Shown: positions 52,941 to 63,416, numbered from the stretch's first letter. The stretch: DNA of 64,000 nt from an uncultured Pelagibacteraceae bacterium (GCA_902617895.1 CACMYJ010000006.1:25128-89127); one strand, 5' to 3'. Numbers and translations: made by a program. Notes: generated by a model not told the origin, from the sequence alone.

Positions 52941-53653
52941 TGAATTTTAATAATATTTCATTTATTCTTCACAAGCCTCAGCTATCTGAAAACGTTGGGT
53001 TATGTGCAAGGGCTATAAAAAATTTTGGTTTTAAGAATTTATCAGTAATAGACCCAAAACCAATATTCCCAAATGACAAAATTATAGCAACTTCTGTTGG
53101 AGCAAAAGATATAATAAAAAAAACTAAAGTTTATTCAAATTTAGAAAAATCATTAGCCAAAACTGATATTTTAATTGCAACTTCAGCAAGGTTTAGAAAT
53201 AAAAATATTAAACATATTTCATTAGATGACTTAAAAAAAATAAATCTTACAAAGAGAGTTAGTTTTTTGTTTGGTTCAGAAGCTTCTGGATTAACAAATA
53301 ATGAAGTAAGTTATGCTGATTATACATTACAAATTCCAAGTAATAGTAAGTTTAGATCGCTAAATTTATCACATAGCTTAGCAATTGTAGCTCAAACAGT
53401 TTCAAATTTAATATCAATAAGTAAAGTTGATTTTCAAAAGTCAAAAAAAATACAAACAGCTACTAAGAAAGAAATATCTAGTATGCTTAATTTTTGTCTA
53501 TCCACCTTAGAAAATCAGAATTTTTTTAAACAAAAAGCTAAAAAACCAATAATGATAGAAAATTTAAGGAGTATTTTTTATAAAATGGAACTCTCAAAAA
53601 AAGAAATACGCATTTTATCAAGTGTATTTGCTGGTCTAGCTAAAAAACCTTGA
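52940..53653 (+). CDS. trmJ: tRNA (cytidine/uridine-2'-O-)-methyltransferase, TrmJ-like
   Basis: This 237-residue SPOUT-fold enzyme shows the three family motifs: PQLSENVGLCARAIKNFG, FLFGSEASGLTNNEV and RSLNLSHSLAIVAQ. These form the knotted SAM site. The length fits TrmJ, which methylates ribose at tRNA position 32, rather than the longer rRNA enzymes. It is read from the cimA message and ends 43 bases before rpsD. Confidence 0.87.
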   Translation: MNFNNISFILHKPQLSENVGLCARAIKNFGFKNLSVIDPKPIFPNDKIIATSVGAKDIIKKTKVYSNLEKSLAKTDILIATSARFRNKNIKHISLDDLKKINLTKRVSFLFGSEASGLTNNEVSYADYTLQIPSNSKFRSLNLSHSLAIVAQTVSNLISISKVDFQKSKKIQTATKKEISSMLNFCLSTLENQNFFKQKAKKPIMIENLRSIFYKMELSKKEIRILSSVFAGLAKKP

Positions 53654-53681
53654 TTGACAAAAATATTATGATGTCTATAAA
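53654..53681 (+). promoter_or_regulatory. Strong promoter of rpsD with very short leader
   Basis: TTGACA (53654-53659) is a perfect -35 box and TATAAA (53676-53681) a near-perfect -10 box, 16 bases apart. The ATG at 53697 follows about nine bases after the expected transcription start. ACCACAAT before the ATG has no ribosome-binding site. Confidence 0.65.
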
Positions 53682-53696
53682 CCCCATTACCACAAT

Positions 53697-54314
53697 ATGA
53701 CAAAACGATTAAACTCTAAACATAAAGTAGATAGAAGACTTAAAGTTAACTTATGGGGTAGACCTAAAAGTCCTTTTAATACTAGAGCTTATCCTCCAGG
53801 TCAGCACGGACAAACTAAATCATCTAAACCATCAGATTACGGCATTCAACTTCAAGCTAAGCAAAAACTTAAATGTTACTATGGTAACATGAACGAAAGA
53901 CAATTTCGTAATATGTATAAGAGAGCCATTATGAAAAAAGGTGATACTGCAGAAAATTTAATTGGACTACTTGAGAGAAGGTTAGATGCAGTAATTTATA
54001 GATCAAAATTATCAAATACTATTTTTTCATCTAGACAATTAATAAACCATGGGCACGTTAGAGTTAATGGTAAAAAAGTTAATATCGCCAGTTACCAAGT
54101 AAAAGAAGAAGATAGTATTGAAATAAGAGACAAATCTAAACAATTAGCTTTGATAGATATAGCTCTTGCAAACAAAGAAAGAGAAGTCCCTGAGTATTTA
54201 CAACTAGATGAAAAAAATAAAAAAGTTAAATTTGTAAGAATTCCAAAATTTGAGGAAGTTCCTTACCCTGTTGTGATGGAACCAAATCTTGTAATTGAGT
54301 ATTATTCTAGATAA
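53697..54314 (+). CDS. rpsD: 30S ribosomal protein S4
   Basis: This 205-residue primary rRNA-binding protein nucleates small-subunit assembly. [19 protein letters not shown] and the S4 RNA-binding domain [23 protein letters not shown] with [15 protein letters not shown] are diagnostic. As in other bacteria with a lone rpsD, it lies outside the alpha operon. It has its own strong promoter and converges on grxD with 25 bases between them. Confidence 0.97.
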   Translation: MTKRLNSKHKVDRRLKVNLWGRPKSPFNTRAYPPGQHGQTKSSKPSDYGIQLQAKQKLKCYYGNMNERQFRNMYKRAIMKKGDTAENLIGLLERRLDAVIYRSKLSNTIFSSRQLINHGHVRVNGKKVNIASYQVKEEDSIEIRDKSKQLALIDIALANKEREVPEYLQLDEKNKKVKFVRIPKFEEVPYPVVMEPNLVIEYYSR

Positions 54315-54339
54315 TTAATCTTTAAGAATAAAATTAACC

Positions 54340-54678
54340 TTAACTTTTCTTTTTAAATTCTATTCCGTTGTCTTCAAGAAGTTTCGCTAATTCTCCACTT
54401 TCATACATTTCTTTAACAATATCACATCCGCCAATGAATTCATTTTTTATATATAGCTGTGGGATTGTAGGCCAATCACTATAAACTTTAATACCTTCTC
54501 TAAGATTTTGATCAGCTAAAACATTTACACCTTTAAAATTCACCTCAAGCATTTTTAAAATATTTGTAACAGCCATAGAAAATCCACACTGGGGGGCATC
54601 TGGAGTTCCTTTCATGAATAAGCAAACTTCGTTACTTTTAATTTCATTATTAATTAGTTCATTTGTTTGATTATCCAT
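54340..54678 (-). CDS. grxD: Monothiol glutaredoxin Grx4
   Basis: This 112-residue protein has the CGFS active site (C31 in PQCGFSMA), KGTPDAPQ and [20 protein letters not shown]. It carries 2Fe-2S clusters and works with BolA in iron-sulfur supply. Its gene follows bolA with no gap (TAAATG) at the end of the purine operon. The order purL-bolA-grxD is widespread in alphaproteobacteria. Confidence 0.95.
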   Translation of the reverse strand: MDNQTNELINNEIKSNEVCLFMKGTPDAPQCGFSMAVTNILKMLEVNFKGVNVLADQNLREGIKVYSDWPTIPQLYIKNEFIGGCDIVKEMYESGELAKLLEDNGIEFKKKS

Positions 54679-54909
54679 TTAGTTCTCCTTTGTTTTAACT
54701 GCTAGTGCATGTAATTCGTTGCCCATTTTTCCTTTGAGTGAATTATATACCATTTTGTGTTGTTGAATTTTACTCTTTCCTGCAAATTGCGACGAAATTA
54801 CTGTAGCTGAGTAGTGATTACCATCTCCTGCAAGATCCTGAATTTCTATCTTGGCATCTGGTAATGCTTCTTTTATTAAGCTTTCAATTTCTTTTAAATC
54901 CATTGCCAT
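54679..54909 (-). CDS. bolA: BolA family protein
   Basis: This 76-residue protein has the BolA-family pattern: DLKEIESLIKEALPDAKIEIQDL and HYSATVISSQFAGKSKIQQHKMVY, including the conserved histidine near the end. It partners with Grx4 to bind an iron-sulfur cluster. The start overlaps the purL stop by one base. Confidence 0.93.
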   Translation of the reverse strand: MAMDLKEIESLIKEALPDAKIEIQDLAGDGNHYSATVISSQFAGKSKIQQHKMVYNSLKGKMGNELHALAVKTKEN

Positions 54910-57104
54910 TAGTTAACCATATATTCCTTTAGCCATTTTTTATAGTCTTCTTTGATATCGTCAATTGATAATTTTAGATCATTTTCTAATGTAATTTTAT
55001 CACCCTCCACTAAACCTAATTTATCAAAATGAATTGACTCTTTTTTAAGCATATTTTCAACATTTTCTAAATTTTCAGGTTTAATTTCAATTATATATCT
55101 TCCTTGATCCTCACCAAAAAAATACTCAAATTTATTTACTAAGCCCTCTAAAGGAAATAATTTTACGCCTTTACCACTCTTTATACCCATTTTAGATATA
55201 GCAGTTAAGATTCCTCCTAAAGACACATCATGACAGGTTTCTATTAAATTTTTATTTTTCAAATTTAAAACACTCATTCCATTTTGTTTTTCATTAAATA
55301 AGTTAACTTCTGGTGGAGGACCATTAAATTCAGATAACATATTTCTTGCAAATATTGATTGATCTAAGTGTCCTTCAGTTTTACCAATTACGAAAAGATA
55401 ATTACCTTCATTTTTTAATTCCATTGTCATCATCTTTTTGTAGTTTGATAATAGTCCTATACCTCCAATTGAGGGGGTGGGCTTAATTCCTTTATCTTTT
55501 GTTTCATTATAAAAAGAGACATTTCCTGAGACGACTGGGTAATTTAAATATTTAGATGCTTCTGTAATTCCTTCAACACATTCAACAAATTCACCCATAT
55601 TTTTCTCTTTTTCTGGATTACCAAAATTAAGGCAATTTGTAATTGCTATTGGTTTTGCACCAACAGAGATCATATTTCTCCAGCTTTCACAAACAACTTG
55701 CTTCCCTCCTGTAAATGGATGTGCATGACAATAATTTGCTGAAGAGTCTACAGATGCGGCAACAGCTTTGTTAGTGCCATGAACTCTAACAACGCCAGCA
55801 TTCCCTCCAGGTTTTTGTATAGTGTCGCCCATAACTGTATGATCATATTGGTCCCAGATCCATTCTTTATCTGCAATATTTGGATCAATTAAAATTTTTT
55901 TTAAACAATCACCAAGTTTTAAAGATTTAAATTGATCTTTTGAAAATTTATTTTCTTTTGGAAGTTTTGCTTTTATCCATTTTCGATCATACATAGGCGC
56001 ATTCTCCGCTAAAAAATCAATCGGAATTTCAGCAACTTTTTCATTCTTGAAAAACAATTCAATATTTTTACTATCTGTTGTCTTTCCAATTACAGCAAAG
56101 TCTAAGTTCCACTTATCAAATATTTTTTTTGCTTCATTTTCTTTTCCTTCCTCTAAAACTATAAGCATTCTCTCTTGGCTTTCTGAGAGCATTATCTCAT
56201 AAGGCGTCATATTTTCTTCTCTACAAGGAACTTTTGTTAAATCTATTTCAATACCTAAATCTCCTTTAGATGCCATTTCAATGCTAGAAGATGTTAAACC
56301 TGCAGCACCCATATCTTGAATTGATATTATTGATCTACCTGCCATAAGTTCAAGACAAGCTTCAAGTAGAAGTTTTTCTGTGAATGGATCACCAACTTGA
56401 ACAGTAGGTTTTTTTTCTTCTATTTTGTCGTCAAAAATTGCGGATGCCATACTTGCACCATGTATCCCATCTCTCCCTGTTTTTGAGCCAACATAAATAA
56501 CTGGTTTATTAATTCCTGCAGCTTTTGAATAAAATATTTTATTTTTATTAACTAAACCCAATGTCATTGCGTTTACTAAAATATTTCCATTATAAGATTC
56601 ATCAAAGCAAGTTTGACCAGCTATTGTTGGAACGCCAATACAGTTACCATACCCACCAATACCTTTAACTACTCCTCTTAATAGATTTCTTGTTTTTTCA
56701 TGGTCGGGTGAGCCAAAATGAATAGAGTTTAAGTTTGCAATAGGTCTGGCGCCCATTGTAAATACATCTCTCATAATCCCACCAACACCTGTAGCTGCTC
56801 CTTGATAAGGCTCAATAAATGAAGGATGGTTATGACTTTCTATTTTAAATACAATTGCATCATCGTCTTCAATATCTACAACTCCAGCATTTTCTCCTGG
56901 ACCCTGAATTACTTGTTCACCTGTGGTGTGTAATTTTTTTAAATGTTTTCTGGATGACTTGTAAGAGCAGTGCTCATTCCACATTGCCGAAAAAACACCC
57001 AATTCAGTAATATTTGGTGTTCTTTTTAAAAGTTCACAGATTTTCTTATATTCGTCACTCTTTAATCCATGCTCTATTGCTATTTTTTCATTAACTTCAA
57101 CCAT
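54909..57104 (-). CDS. purL: Phosphoribosylformylglycinamidine synthase, PurL subunit (small type)
   Basis: This 731-residue ATP-dependent synthase is the small form that needs separate PurQ and PurS. Motifs include [57 protein letters not shown] and the second-half [12 protein letters not shown]. It lies between purQ and bolA, with one-base overlaps on both sides. Confidence 0.96.
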   Translation of the reverse strand: MVEVNEKIAIEHGLKSDEYKKICELLKRTPNITELGVFSAMWNEHCSYKSSRKHLKKLHTTGEQVIQGPGENAGVVDIEDDDAIVFKIESHNHPSFIEPYQGAATGVGGIMRDVFTMGARPIANLNSIHFGSPDHEKTRNLLRGVVKGIGGYGNCIGVPTIAGQTCFDESYNGNILVNAMTLGLVNKNKIFYSKAAGINKPVIYVGSKTGRDGIHGASMASAIFDDKIEEKKPTVQVGDPFTEKLLLEACLELMAGRSIISIQDMGAAGLTSSSIEMASKGDLGIEIDLTKVPCREENMTPYEIMLSESQERMLIVLEEGKENEAKKIFDKWNLDFAVIGKTTDSKNIELFFKNEKVAEIPIDFLAENAPMYDRKWIKAKLPKENKFSKDQFKSLKLGDCLKKILIDPNIADKEWIWDQYDHTVMGDTIQKPGGNAGVVRVHGTNKAVAASVDSSANYCHAHPFTGGKQVVCESWRNMISVGAKPIAITNCLNFGNPEKEKNMGEFVECVEGITEASKYLNYPVVSGNVSFYNETKDKGIKPTPSIGGIGLLSNYKKMMTMELKNEGNYLFVIGKTEGHLDQSIFARNMLSEFNGPPPEVNLFNEKQNGMSVLNLKNKNLIETCHDVSLGGILTAISKMGIKSGKGVKLFPLEGLVNKFEYFFGEDQGRYIIEIKPENLENVENMLKKESIHFDKLGLVEGDKITLENDLKLSIDDIKEDYKKWLKEYMVN

Positions 57105-57784
57105 TATAAGCTTTCAATTAAATTATTAAAAAATAATGATCCATCTTCACCTGAAAGAAATGGATCAATCATTCTTTCTGGATGTGGCATCATACCCAAA
57201 ATATTTTTATCTTTATTAAATATTCCAGCTATATTTTTTAAGGCTCCATTGGGGTTGTTTTTTTCATCTTCATTTCCCTTATGGTCACAATATGTAACTG
57301 CAATTTGACCATTATCTTCAATTGATTTTAATTCATCGTTTGAACAAAAGTAATTTCCTTCGTTGTGAGCAATGTGAAGTTCTAAAACTTCTTTTTTAAT
57401 TTTTTTAAAATATTTATTCTCTTTATTTTTAATTTTTACAAAAACATTTTTGCAAATAAAGTTTAAGTATTTATTTTGTTGGAGTATTCCAGGAAGTAGG
57501 CCTGTCTCTGTTAAAATCTGAAAACCATTACAAATTCCAAGAACTAGTCCCCCTGAATTTGCAAAATCGATTACAGATTTAATAATCTTAGATTTTCCAG
57601 CAATACTTCCACATCTAAGGTAATCTCCGTAAGAAAAACCTCCTGGAAGAACAATTAAATCACTTTTAGGAATGTCAGTATCATTGTGCCAGACCATTTG
57701 ATTTTTAAATCCAAATTTTTTAAGAGCTACATCCATATCTCTATCACAATTTGAGCCAGGGAATATAATTACAGATGATTTCAT
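57104..57784 (-). CDS. purQ: Phosphoribosylformylglycinamidine synthase, glutaminase subunit PurQ
   Basis: This 226-residue class I glutamine amidotransferase supplies ammonia to PurL. The nucleophile C85 lies in [10 protein letters not shown], the histidine in [11 protein letters not shown] or GMMPHPER, and the opening reads [12 protein letters not shown]. It is encoded between purS (seven bases upstream) and purL (one-base overlap). Confidence 0.96.
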   Translation of the reverse strand: MKSSVIIFPGSNCDRDMDVALKKFGFKNQMVWHNDTDIPKSDLIVLPGGFSYGDYLRCGSIAGKSKIIKSVIDFANSGGLVLGICNGFQILTETGLLPGILQQNKYLNFICKNVFVKIKNKENKYFKKIKKEVLELHIAHNEGNYFCSNDELKSIEDNGQIAVTYCDHKGNEDEKNNPNGALKNIAGIFNKDKNILGMMPHPERMIDPFLSGEDGSLFFNNLIESL

Positions 57785-57791
57785 TCAGTAG

Positions 57792-58025
57792 TTACAAGAT
57801 TTTATAATCCTCAATAACTAAGTTTGCTAAAAGCTTTTTACACATTTCTTCTACTTGTGACTTAGCTTTACTTTCATCACTCTCATTTACCTCAATATCA
57901 AAATATTTACCTTGTCTAACCTCTGAAACATTATCAAAAGTCATTCCATTTAGAGTTTGCTGAATTGCTTTACCTTGTGGATCTAGCACTCCATTTTTTA
58001 AAGTGACTATTACTTTTACTTTCAT
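57792..58025 (-). CDS. purS: Phosphoribosylformylglycinamidine synthase, PurS subunit
   Basis: This 77-residue small subunit bridges PurL and PurQ. VIVTLKNGVLDPQGKAIQQTL and FDNVSEVRQGKYFDIEV are typical. The start overlaps purC by four bases (ATGA). Having purS together with the short purL confirms the three-part enzyme. Confidence 0.95.
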   Translation of the reverse strand: MKVKVIVTLKNGVLDPQGKAIQQTLNGMTFDNVSEVRQGKYFDIEVNESDESKAKSQVEEMCKKLLANLVIEDYKIL

Positions 58026-58807
58026 TTTTTCTTAATTTTTACTGCTTTAGGTTTAGGATAAGTTAATGGTCTTATATTTGATTGTTCATGTAATATATTT
58101 AGCCTAATTGCCACTTCCTGGTATGCTTCAACTAAGTTTCCAAGATTATTTCTAAATCTATCTTTATCTAGTTTTTTATCTGTTCTCATATCCCAAAGTC
58201 TGCATGTATCTGGACTAATTTCATCAGCTAACATAATTTCTCTTTTACCATCAGCTTCAAATCTTCCAAATTCAACTTTAAAATCTACTAATTTGATTCC
58301 AACACCCCTAAACATGCCTTGAAGAAAATCATTTATTCTTCTTACCTCTTCATAAATAAAGTCTAGCTCAAAGACATCCATCCATTTAAAAGCTAAGATA
58401 TGTTCTCTGCTTACAAGAGGATCCCCAAGATCATCATTTTTTAAGCAATATTCAATTAGTGGATAATCAAGCACTGTCCCATCCTCTATTCCCAATCTTT
58501 TTGTCAAAGAACCTGTTGCAATATTTCTAACAACAAATTCAATTGGAATAATTTCCACTAACTTTACAAGTTGTTCCCTCATATTAAGTCTTTTTACTAA
58601 ATGATTTTTGATACCAACATTGCTTAATTGAGTAAGAATATGTTCTGAAATCCTGTTGTTTAAAATTCCTTTTCCTTCAATGACATCTTTTTTTTGATTA
58701 TTAAAAGCGGTTGCATCATCTTTGAAATGTTGAATTACTAAATTTTTATCATTGCTAGCATAGATTATTTTAGCTTTACCTTCGTATAACTTTTTACCTT
58801 TTTTCAT
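58022..58807 (-). CDS. purC: SAICAR synthetase
   Basis: This 261-residue ATP-dependent ligase joins aspartate to the purine intermediate CAIR. KKLYEGKAKIIY, KDDATAFN, VVRNIATGSLTKRLG and the C-terminal EISPDTCRLWDM segment are diagnostic. It overlaps purB by one base and purS by four. Confidence 0.96.
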   Translation of the reverse strand: MKKGKKLYEGKAKIIYASNDKNLVIQHFKDDATAFNNQKKDVIEGKGILNNRISEHILTQLSNVGIKNHLVKRLNMREQLVKLVEIIPIEFVVRNIATGSLTKRLGIEDGTVLDYPLIEYCLKNDDLGDPLVSREHILAFKWMDVFELDFIYEEVRRINDFLQGMFRGVGIKLVDFKVEFGRFEADGKREIMLADEISPDTCRLWDMRTDKKLDKDRFRNNLGNLVEAYQEVAIRLNILHEQSNIRPLTYPKPKAVKIKKK

Positions 58808-60099
58808 TATTTGAAGACCCTATTAAAAATTAAATTAATATTCTTAAAGTGTGAAGAATAATCAAATATTTTTTTCATTTTCTTGCTTGATATTCTAGAT
58901 GTAATGTTTTTATCACTCATCACAACATCAAAAAGATTAAGATTATCTGCTATGCATTTTTTGGCATGTGCTTGAACTAATCTATAAGATTTTTCTCTAG
59001 TCAAACCTGATTTTGTGAGTTCTAACATCAACTCTTGAGAGAAAATGGTACCTTTAGTAATATTAAGGTTATTAAGCATTTTTTTTGGATAGATGATCAT
59101 CTTATCTAATAAGTTTGCTAACCTTACTAATGCAAAATCTAAAGTTATATTAGCATCTGGACCAATATTTCTTTCAACGCTTGAATGTGAAATATCCCTT
59201 TCATGCCAAAGAGCAATATTCTCTAGTGCTGGTATAGTATGACTTCTAACCATTCTAGCTAGTCCAGTTAAGTTTTCAGACAATATTGGATTTTTTTTAT
59301 GTGGCATTGCACTTGAGCCTTTTTGTTTTTTTGAAAAAAATTCCTGCAATTCATAAACTTCAGTTCTTTGTAAATGTCTAATTTCAATTGAAACTCTTTC
59401 AATTGATCCTGCTATAATTCCTAAAACTGAAAAATAATAAGCATGTCTATCTCTTGGTATAACTTGTGTAGATATTGGCTCAACTTTTAATCCCAGTTTT
59501 TTAGCAACATGTTTTTCCACATTAGGATTAATATTGGCAAATGTTCCAACAGCACCAGATATTGCACAAGTTGATATTTCATCTATTGCACTAATTAATC
59601 TTTTTTTATTTCTCTTAAATTCTTCATAATATGAAGCTAATTTAAGTCCAAAAGTAATTGGTTCTGCATGAATACCATGACTTCTACCCATACATGGTGT
59701 GAATTTATATTTTTTAGCTTTTGATTTTAAAACTTTTAATATTTGATCAATATCCTTTATTAAAATATTTCCAGATTGAACTAACTGAATATTAAAACTT
59801 GTATCTACTACATCTGATGAGGTCATTCCTTGGTGTAAGTATCTTGCTTTAATACCTACTTTTTCAGTAACTGATGTAAGAAATGCTATAACATCATGTT
59901 TTACTTTAGCTTCGATATTATGGATTCTTTTAACATTAATATTAGCTTTTTTTCTAACAGCACTTGCAACACCTTTTGGAATTGTACCTAATTTTTCCAT
60001 TCCTTCAGCTGCAGCAATCTCTACATCTAACCAGATTTGATATTTATTATATTCTGACCAGATATCCGTAAGTTCTTTTCTAGAGTATCTTGTTATCAT
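58807..60099 (-). CDS. purB: Adenylosuccinate lyase
   Basis: This 430-residue homotetrameric lyase removes fumarate at two points of purine synthesis. The fumarase-family loop KGSSAMPHKKNPI, HQGMTSSDVVDTS and GRSHGIHAEPITFGLKLA carry the catalytic residues. It is coupled to map upstream and purC downstream by one-base overlaps. Confidence 0.96.
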   Translation of the reverse strand: MITRYSRKELTDIWSEYNKYQIWLDVEIAAAEGMEKLGTIPKGVASAVRKKANINVKRIHNIEAKVKHDVIAFLTSVTEKVGIKARYLHQGMTSSDVVDTSFNIQLVQSGNILIKDIDQILKVLKSKAKKYKFTPCMGRSHGIHAEPITFGLKLASYYEEFKRNKKRLISAIDEISTCAISGAVGTFANINPNVEKHVAKKLGLKVEPISTQVIPRDRHAYYFSVLGIIAGSIERVSIEIRHLQRTEVYELQEFFSKKQKGSSAMPHKKNPILSENLTGLARMVRSHTIPALENIALWHERDISHSSVERNIGPDANITLDFALVRLANLLDKMIIYPKKMLNNLNITKGTIFSQELMLELTKSGLTREKSYRLVQAHAKKCIADNLNLFDVVMSDKNITSRISSKKMKKIFDYSSHFKNINLIFNRVFK

Positions 60100-60869
60100 T
60101 AATTATATGGAGGCCTCTTATAACCTTTAACAGATTCTGTAAAAATTTCATAAGAGTCTTCTGTTATTCCTATTGTATGCTCAAATTGTGCAGATAAAGA
60201 CTTATCCTTTGTCACTGCTGTCCATCCATCATTAAGAACTTTTACATCTAATTTACCTACATTTATCATAGGCTCTATTGTAAAGGTCATACCGGGTGTT
60301 AGTTCATGACCTGTATTTTTCTTACCATAATGAAGAATATTAGGTTGCTCATGAAAAGTATTGCTAATGCCATGTCCACAAAAATCTCTTACTACTGAAA
60401 ATCCTCTTTCTTCAACAAAGGATTGAATTTCATAACCAATATCTCCTAATTTTATTCCTGGTTTTAGAATTTTAATTCCTTTCATCATCGACTCATACGT
60501 TGTTTCAATTAAGTTTTTAGCTTTTACTGGAATATCTCCAATGGCAAACATTCTACTGGTATCACCGTAGTACTCATTAACTATTGCAGTTACATCAATA
60601 TTAACTACATCTCCTTCATTTAAAACTCTATCAGAGGGAATGCCATGACAGACAACATGGTTTAAAGAAGTGCATAAAGATTTTTTAAAACCTCTGTAGT
60701 AAAGTGGAGCAGAGTGTCCACCATTGTCTCTTATAAACTCATAACCCAATTGATCAATTTTATCAGTTGAAACACCTTCTTTAACTTCACTAGTTAACAT
60801 GTCTAATGTTTTAGATGCAAGCTTCCCAGCAATTCTCATTTTTTCAAATTTTTCTGAATAATTATTCAT
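60099..60869 (-). CDS. map: Methionine aminopeptidase, type I
   Basis: This 256-residue metallopeptidase removes the first methionine from new proteins. YRGFKKSLCTSLNHVVCHGIPS, NIDVTAIVNEYYGDTSRMF (metal aspartates), FCGHGISNTFHEQPNI and the C-terminal FTIEPMINVG and SAQFEHTIGI supply the five metal ligands. It lies between sfsA (eight-base overlap) and purB. Confidence 0.96.
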   Translation of the reverse strand: MNNYSEKFEKMRIAGKLASKTLDMLTSEVKEGVSTDKIDQLGYEFIRDNGGHSAPLYYRGFKKSLCTSLNHVVCHGIPSDRVLNEGDVVNIDVTAIVNEYYGDTSRMFAIGDIPVKAKNLIETTYESMMKGIKILKPGIKLGDIGYEIQSFVEERGFSVVRDFCGHGISNTFHEQPNILHYGKKNTGHELTPGMTFTIEPMINVGKLDVKVLNDGWTAVTKDKSLSAQFEHTIGITEDSYEIFTESVKGYKRPPYN

Positions 60870-61548
60870 CTATAATTTTTATTTTCTTTTCAATTTTAAT
60901 TTCTTTAGAATTTAAACTGCATCTGTAAGCAAGAAAGCTTACACCAGATTTTTTAGCATCTAAATATTCTTTATAATAAGTAGAGTCTATATCTTTTGCT
61001 ATTCTAAAATTATTTATACCCTGAATTTGAGTTAAAAATAAGACATAAGGCTTATATCCTTTTTTAATTGATTCCTTTAACTTTTGAAGGTGTTTTGTGC
61101 CTCTTGATGTAACAGCATCTGGAAATTCTGCAATATCATCTTCTCTCATTAACGTAGTATTCTTTACTTCTAATATTTTCTTATCACACAAAAAGTCAAA
61201 TCTAGTATCATCAGAATACTTAAATTCGGCTCGTATATTTTTAATAGTACTAAATTCTTTTATTAATTTATTTTCTAATGCATGCTCCACAATTCTATTT
61301 GCTCTATGAGTATTTACTCCAATTATTCTATTTTTTACTTTTATCATCTCAAGGGTAAATTTTAATTTACGCTTTGGATCATTGTGTTCGCTTATCCAAG
61401 CTTCATTTTCTTGATCTAATAAACCCATCATAGAGCCCGTATTTGGACAATGTGCTACAACAGTTTTATTATTTACTTCTATATCTGCAAAAAATCTCTT
61501 ATATCTCCGTTGTAATTTGCCTTTTAATAAAGTGTTGGTAAATTTCAT
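60862..61548 (-). CDS. sfsA: SfsA family protein (sugar fermentation stimulation protein homolog)
   Basis: This 228-residue protein has KRFFADIEVNNKTVVAHCPNTGSM, FDFLCDKKILEVKNTTL and DAVTSRGTKHLQKL, the SfsA nuclease-like pattern (D/E-xK). The molecular role remains uncertain; DNA binding and possibly nuclease activity are proposed. It is the first gene of the long minus-strand purine operon and is divergent from cinA with 22 bases between starts. Confidence 0.92.
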   Translation of the reverse strand: MKFTNTLLKGKLQRRYKRFFADIEVNNKTVVAHCPNTGSMMGLLDQENEAWISEHNDPKRKLKFTLEMIKVKNRIIGVNTHRANRIVEHALENKLIKEFSTIKNIRAEFKYSDDTRFDFLCDKKILEVKNTTLMREDDIAEFPDAVTSRGTKHLQKLKESIKKGYKPYVLFLTQIQGINNFRIAKDIDSTYYKEYLDAKKSGVSFLAYRCSLNSKEIKIEKKIKIIDE

Positions 61549-61570
61549 AGAATTTTATTTATATTTGGAA

Positions 61571-62323
61571 ATGACTAATAAAAAAGAAATATCTGCAGCA
61601 ATTATAATTATCGGTAACGAAGTATTATCAGGCAGAACAAAAGATTTGAATACAAGTACATTAGCTACTTGGCTTAATTCTCTCGGAATTTCTGTTAGAG
61701 AAGTGAGAGTAATTCCTGATGTTGAAAAAACCATAATAGATACTGTTCATGAGTTAAGAGTTAAATACAACTATGTGTTTACTACAGGTGGTATTGGTCC
61801 TACTCACGATGACATAACTGCAGAATCAATATCAAAAGCTTTCAATATTGAATATGGATTTCATAAAGAGGCATTTGCAATTCTAGAAAAATATTATGAA
61901 CCAGGTAATTTTAATGACGGTAGACAAAAAATGGCAAAGATGCCAGTTACAGCTAATCTTATTTTAAATCCAACTAGTGGTGCTCCTGGATTTTATGTAG
62001 AAAATGTTTTTTCTCTTCCAGGCGTTCCATCAATATTAAAAGCAATGATTGGTGGGCTTGGCAATGTATTGGTAGGTGGCGATCCAATTCTTAGTAAAAC
62101 AATAAATTTAATGACCTATGAAAGTGAAATAGCAAGTTCATTAACTGATGTTCAAGATAATAACAAAGATGTAGAAATTGGTAGTTATCCTTTTTTTAGA
62201 CAAGGTAAATTAGGTGTATCAATTGTATTAAGATCAAAAGATCAAGATAAAATAAACCTATGCAACTCACTAATCCTTGAATTTGTAAAAGCAAAAAATA
62301 TTAAAATAGTTGAACTAGAGTAA
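61571..62323 (+). CDS. CinA N-terminal-type molybdopterin-binding-domain protein
   Basis: This protein has 250 residues from the ATG at 61571; an in-frame ATG at 61517 would run into the sfsA coding region, so it is rejected. AAIIIIGNEVLSGRTKDLNTS and VFTTGGIGPTHDDITAES are the MoaB/MogA-like (COG1058) signatures. Only this domain is present; the C-terminal PncC nicotinamide-nucleotide amidase half of full CinA is missing. It could be a pyrophosphatase acting on nucleotide side-products. It overlaps the next gene by one base. Confidence 0.88.
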   Translation: MTNKKEISAAIIIIGNEVLSGRTKDLNTSTLATWLNSLGISVREVRVIPDVEKTIIDTVHELRVKYNYVFTTGGIGPTHDDITAESISKAFNIEYGFHKEAFAILEKYYEPGNFNDGRQKMAKMPVTANLILNPTSGAPGFYVENVFSLPGVPSILKAMIGGLGNVLVGGDPILSKTINLMTYESEIASSLTDVQDNNKDVEIGSYPFFRQGKLGVSIVLRSKDQDKINLCNSLILEFVKAKNIKIVELE

Positions 62324-62730
62324 TGTTGTATTTTGCATACGGAAGTAATCTTAATCTTTTTCAAATGAAGCGTAGATGTAAAGACTCTATTTTCTTAAAA
62401 AAATACGAGCTTAAAGGCTATAGATTAAACTTTAGAAGCAAATATAGAGCTGCTGACATCGAAAAGAGTAAAAATTCTTTAGTTCCTGGTGCTTTATTTG
62501 AAATATCTAAAAGTGATGAAAAAAAACTAGATGTTTATGAGGATTATCCAATTCTTTATAAAAAATTTTATTTTACTTATTATAATAAAACAGTGATGAC
62601 TTACATTATGGTTAATAAAACTGAATTTAGATATCCAACTGAAAGATACTTAAATGTAGTAAAGCGAGGATACAAAGATTGTAAACTCGATATGAAATAT
62701 TTAAAAATTGCCTTACAGCCAGTTAAGTAA
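62323..62730 (+). CDS. Gamma-glutamylcyclotransferase family protein
   Basis: This 135-residue protein has the signature YFAYGSNLN at residues 3-11, the substrate-binding loop of the GGCT fold, and a conserved acidic region KLDVYEDYP that includes the likely catalytic glutamate. Members act on gamma-glutamyl amines or amino acids. It overlaps both neighbours by one base (cinA and azlC), so it is part of a tight operon. The substrate is unknown. Confidence 0.87.
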   Translation: MLYFAYGSNLNLFQMKRRCKDSIFLKKYELKGYRLNFRSKYRAADIEKSKNSLVPGALFEISKSDEKKLDVYEDYPILYKKFYFTYYNKTVMTYIMVNKTEFRYPTERYLNVVKRGYKDCKLDMKYLKIALQPVK

Positions 62731-63416
62731 TGTTCACAAAAAAACAACTATTAACAAAGGGTTTATTGTCTGTAGCACCTCACATGTTTTCAGTAATTCC
62801 TTTTGGAATTGTTTGTGGTGCAATTGGTATTGAACTAGGTTTTAGTCCAGTATTAGTTTATGCAATGTCTATCATTATTTTTGGGGGTGCTTCTCAAATT
62901 GTTTTTTTACAATTACTTTCAGGGGGAGCTTCTGCGTTAATAGCGGTCACATCAGTAGGTGTAATTAATTCTAGACACTTATTATATGGCGCAGTTTTGT
63001 CTGAATATTTAGAAAAACTCTCTTTTATTAAGAAGCTACTAATATCTTATTTAGTCGTAGACCAAGGTTTTGCAGAATCTAATAAGTTTTTTCAAAAAAA
63101 TAAAAATGAAACGCATCTCCATTATCATTTATTAGGAAGTGGTGGAACTTTATGGGTTTGTTGGCAGATATCTACATTAGCTGGAATAATTCTTGGTTCA
63201 TTTGTCCCAGAGGAATTAGGACTAAAATTTGCAGTCCCTTTAACTTTTATCGCAATTGTTGTTCAAGATATAAAAAAATTAGATCATGTAATAGTTATGA
63301 TTACATGTGGATTAAGTTCTTTATTATTTTTTGATGCACCTTTTAAATCTTACATAATTATTTCACCCATAATTGCACTATTTGTTGCTGCATTAGTTTT
63401 GAAGTTAAAAAAATGA
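62730..63416 (+). CDS. azlC: AzlC family branched-chain amino-acid exporter subunit
   Basis: This 228-residue inner-membrane protein has about six segments. The opening HMFSVIPFGIVCGAIGIELGFSP and INSRHLLYGAVLSEYL match the AzlC (YgaZ-like) family, which exports branched-chain amino acids with AzlD. The reading continues through YHLLGSGGTLWVCWQ. It overlaps azlD by four bases (ATGA). Confidence 0.92.
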   Translation: MFTKKQLLTKGLLSVAPHMFSVIPFGIVCGAIGIELGFSPVLVYAMSIIIFGGASQIVFLQLLSGGASALIAVTSVGVINSRHLLYGAVLSEYLEKLSFIKKLLISYLVVDQGFAESNKFFQKNKNETHLHYHLLGSGGTLWVCWQISTLAGIILGSFVPEELGLKFAVPLTFIAIVVQDIKKLDHVIVMITCGLSSLLFFDAPFKSYIIISPIIALFVAALVLKLKK

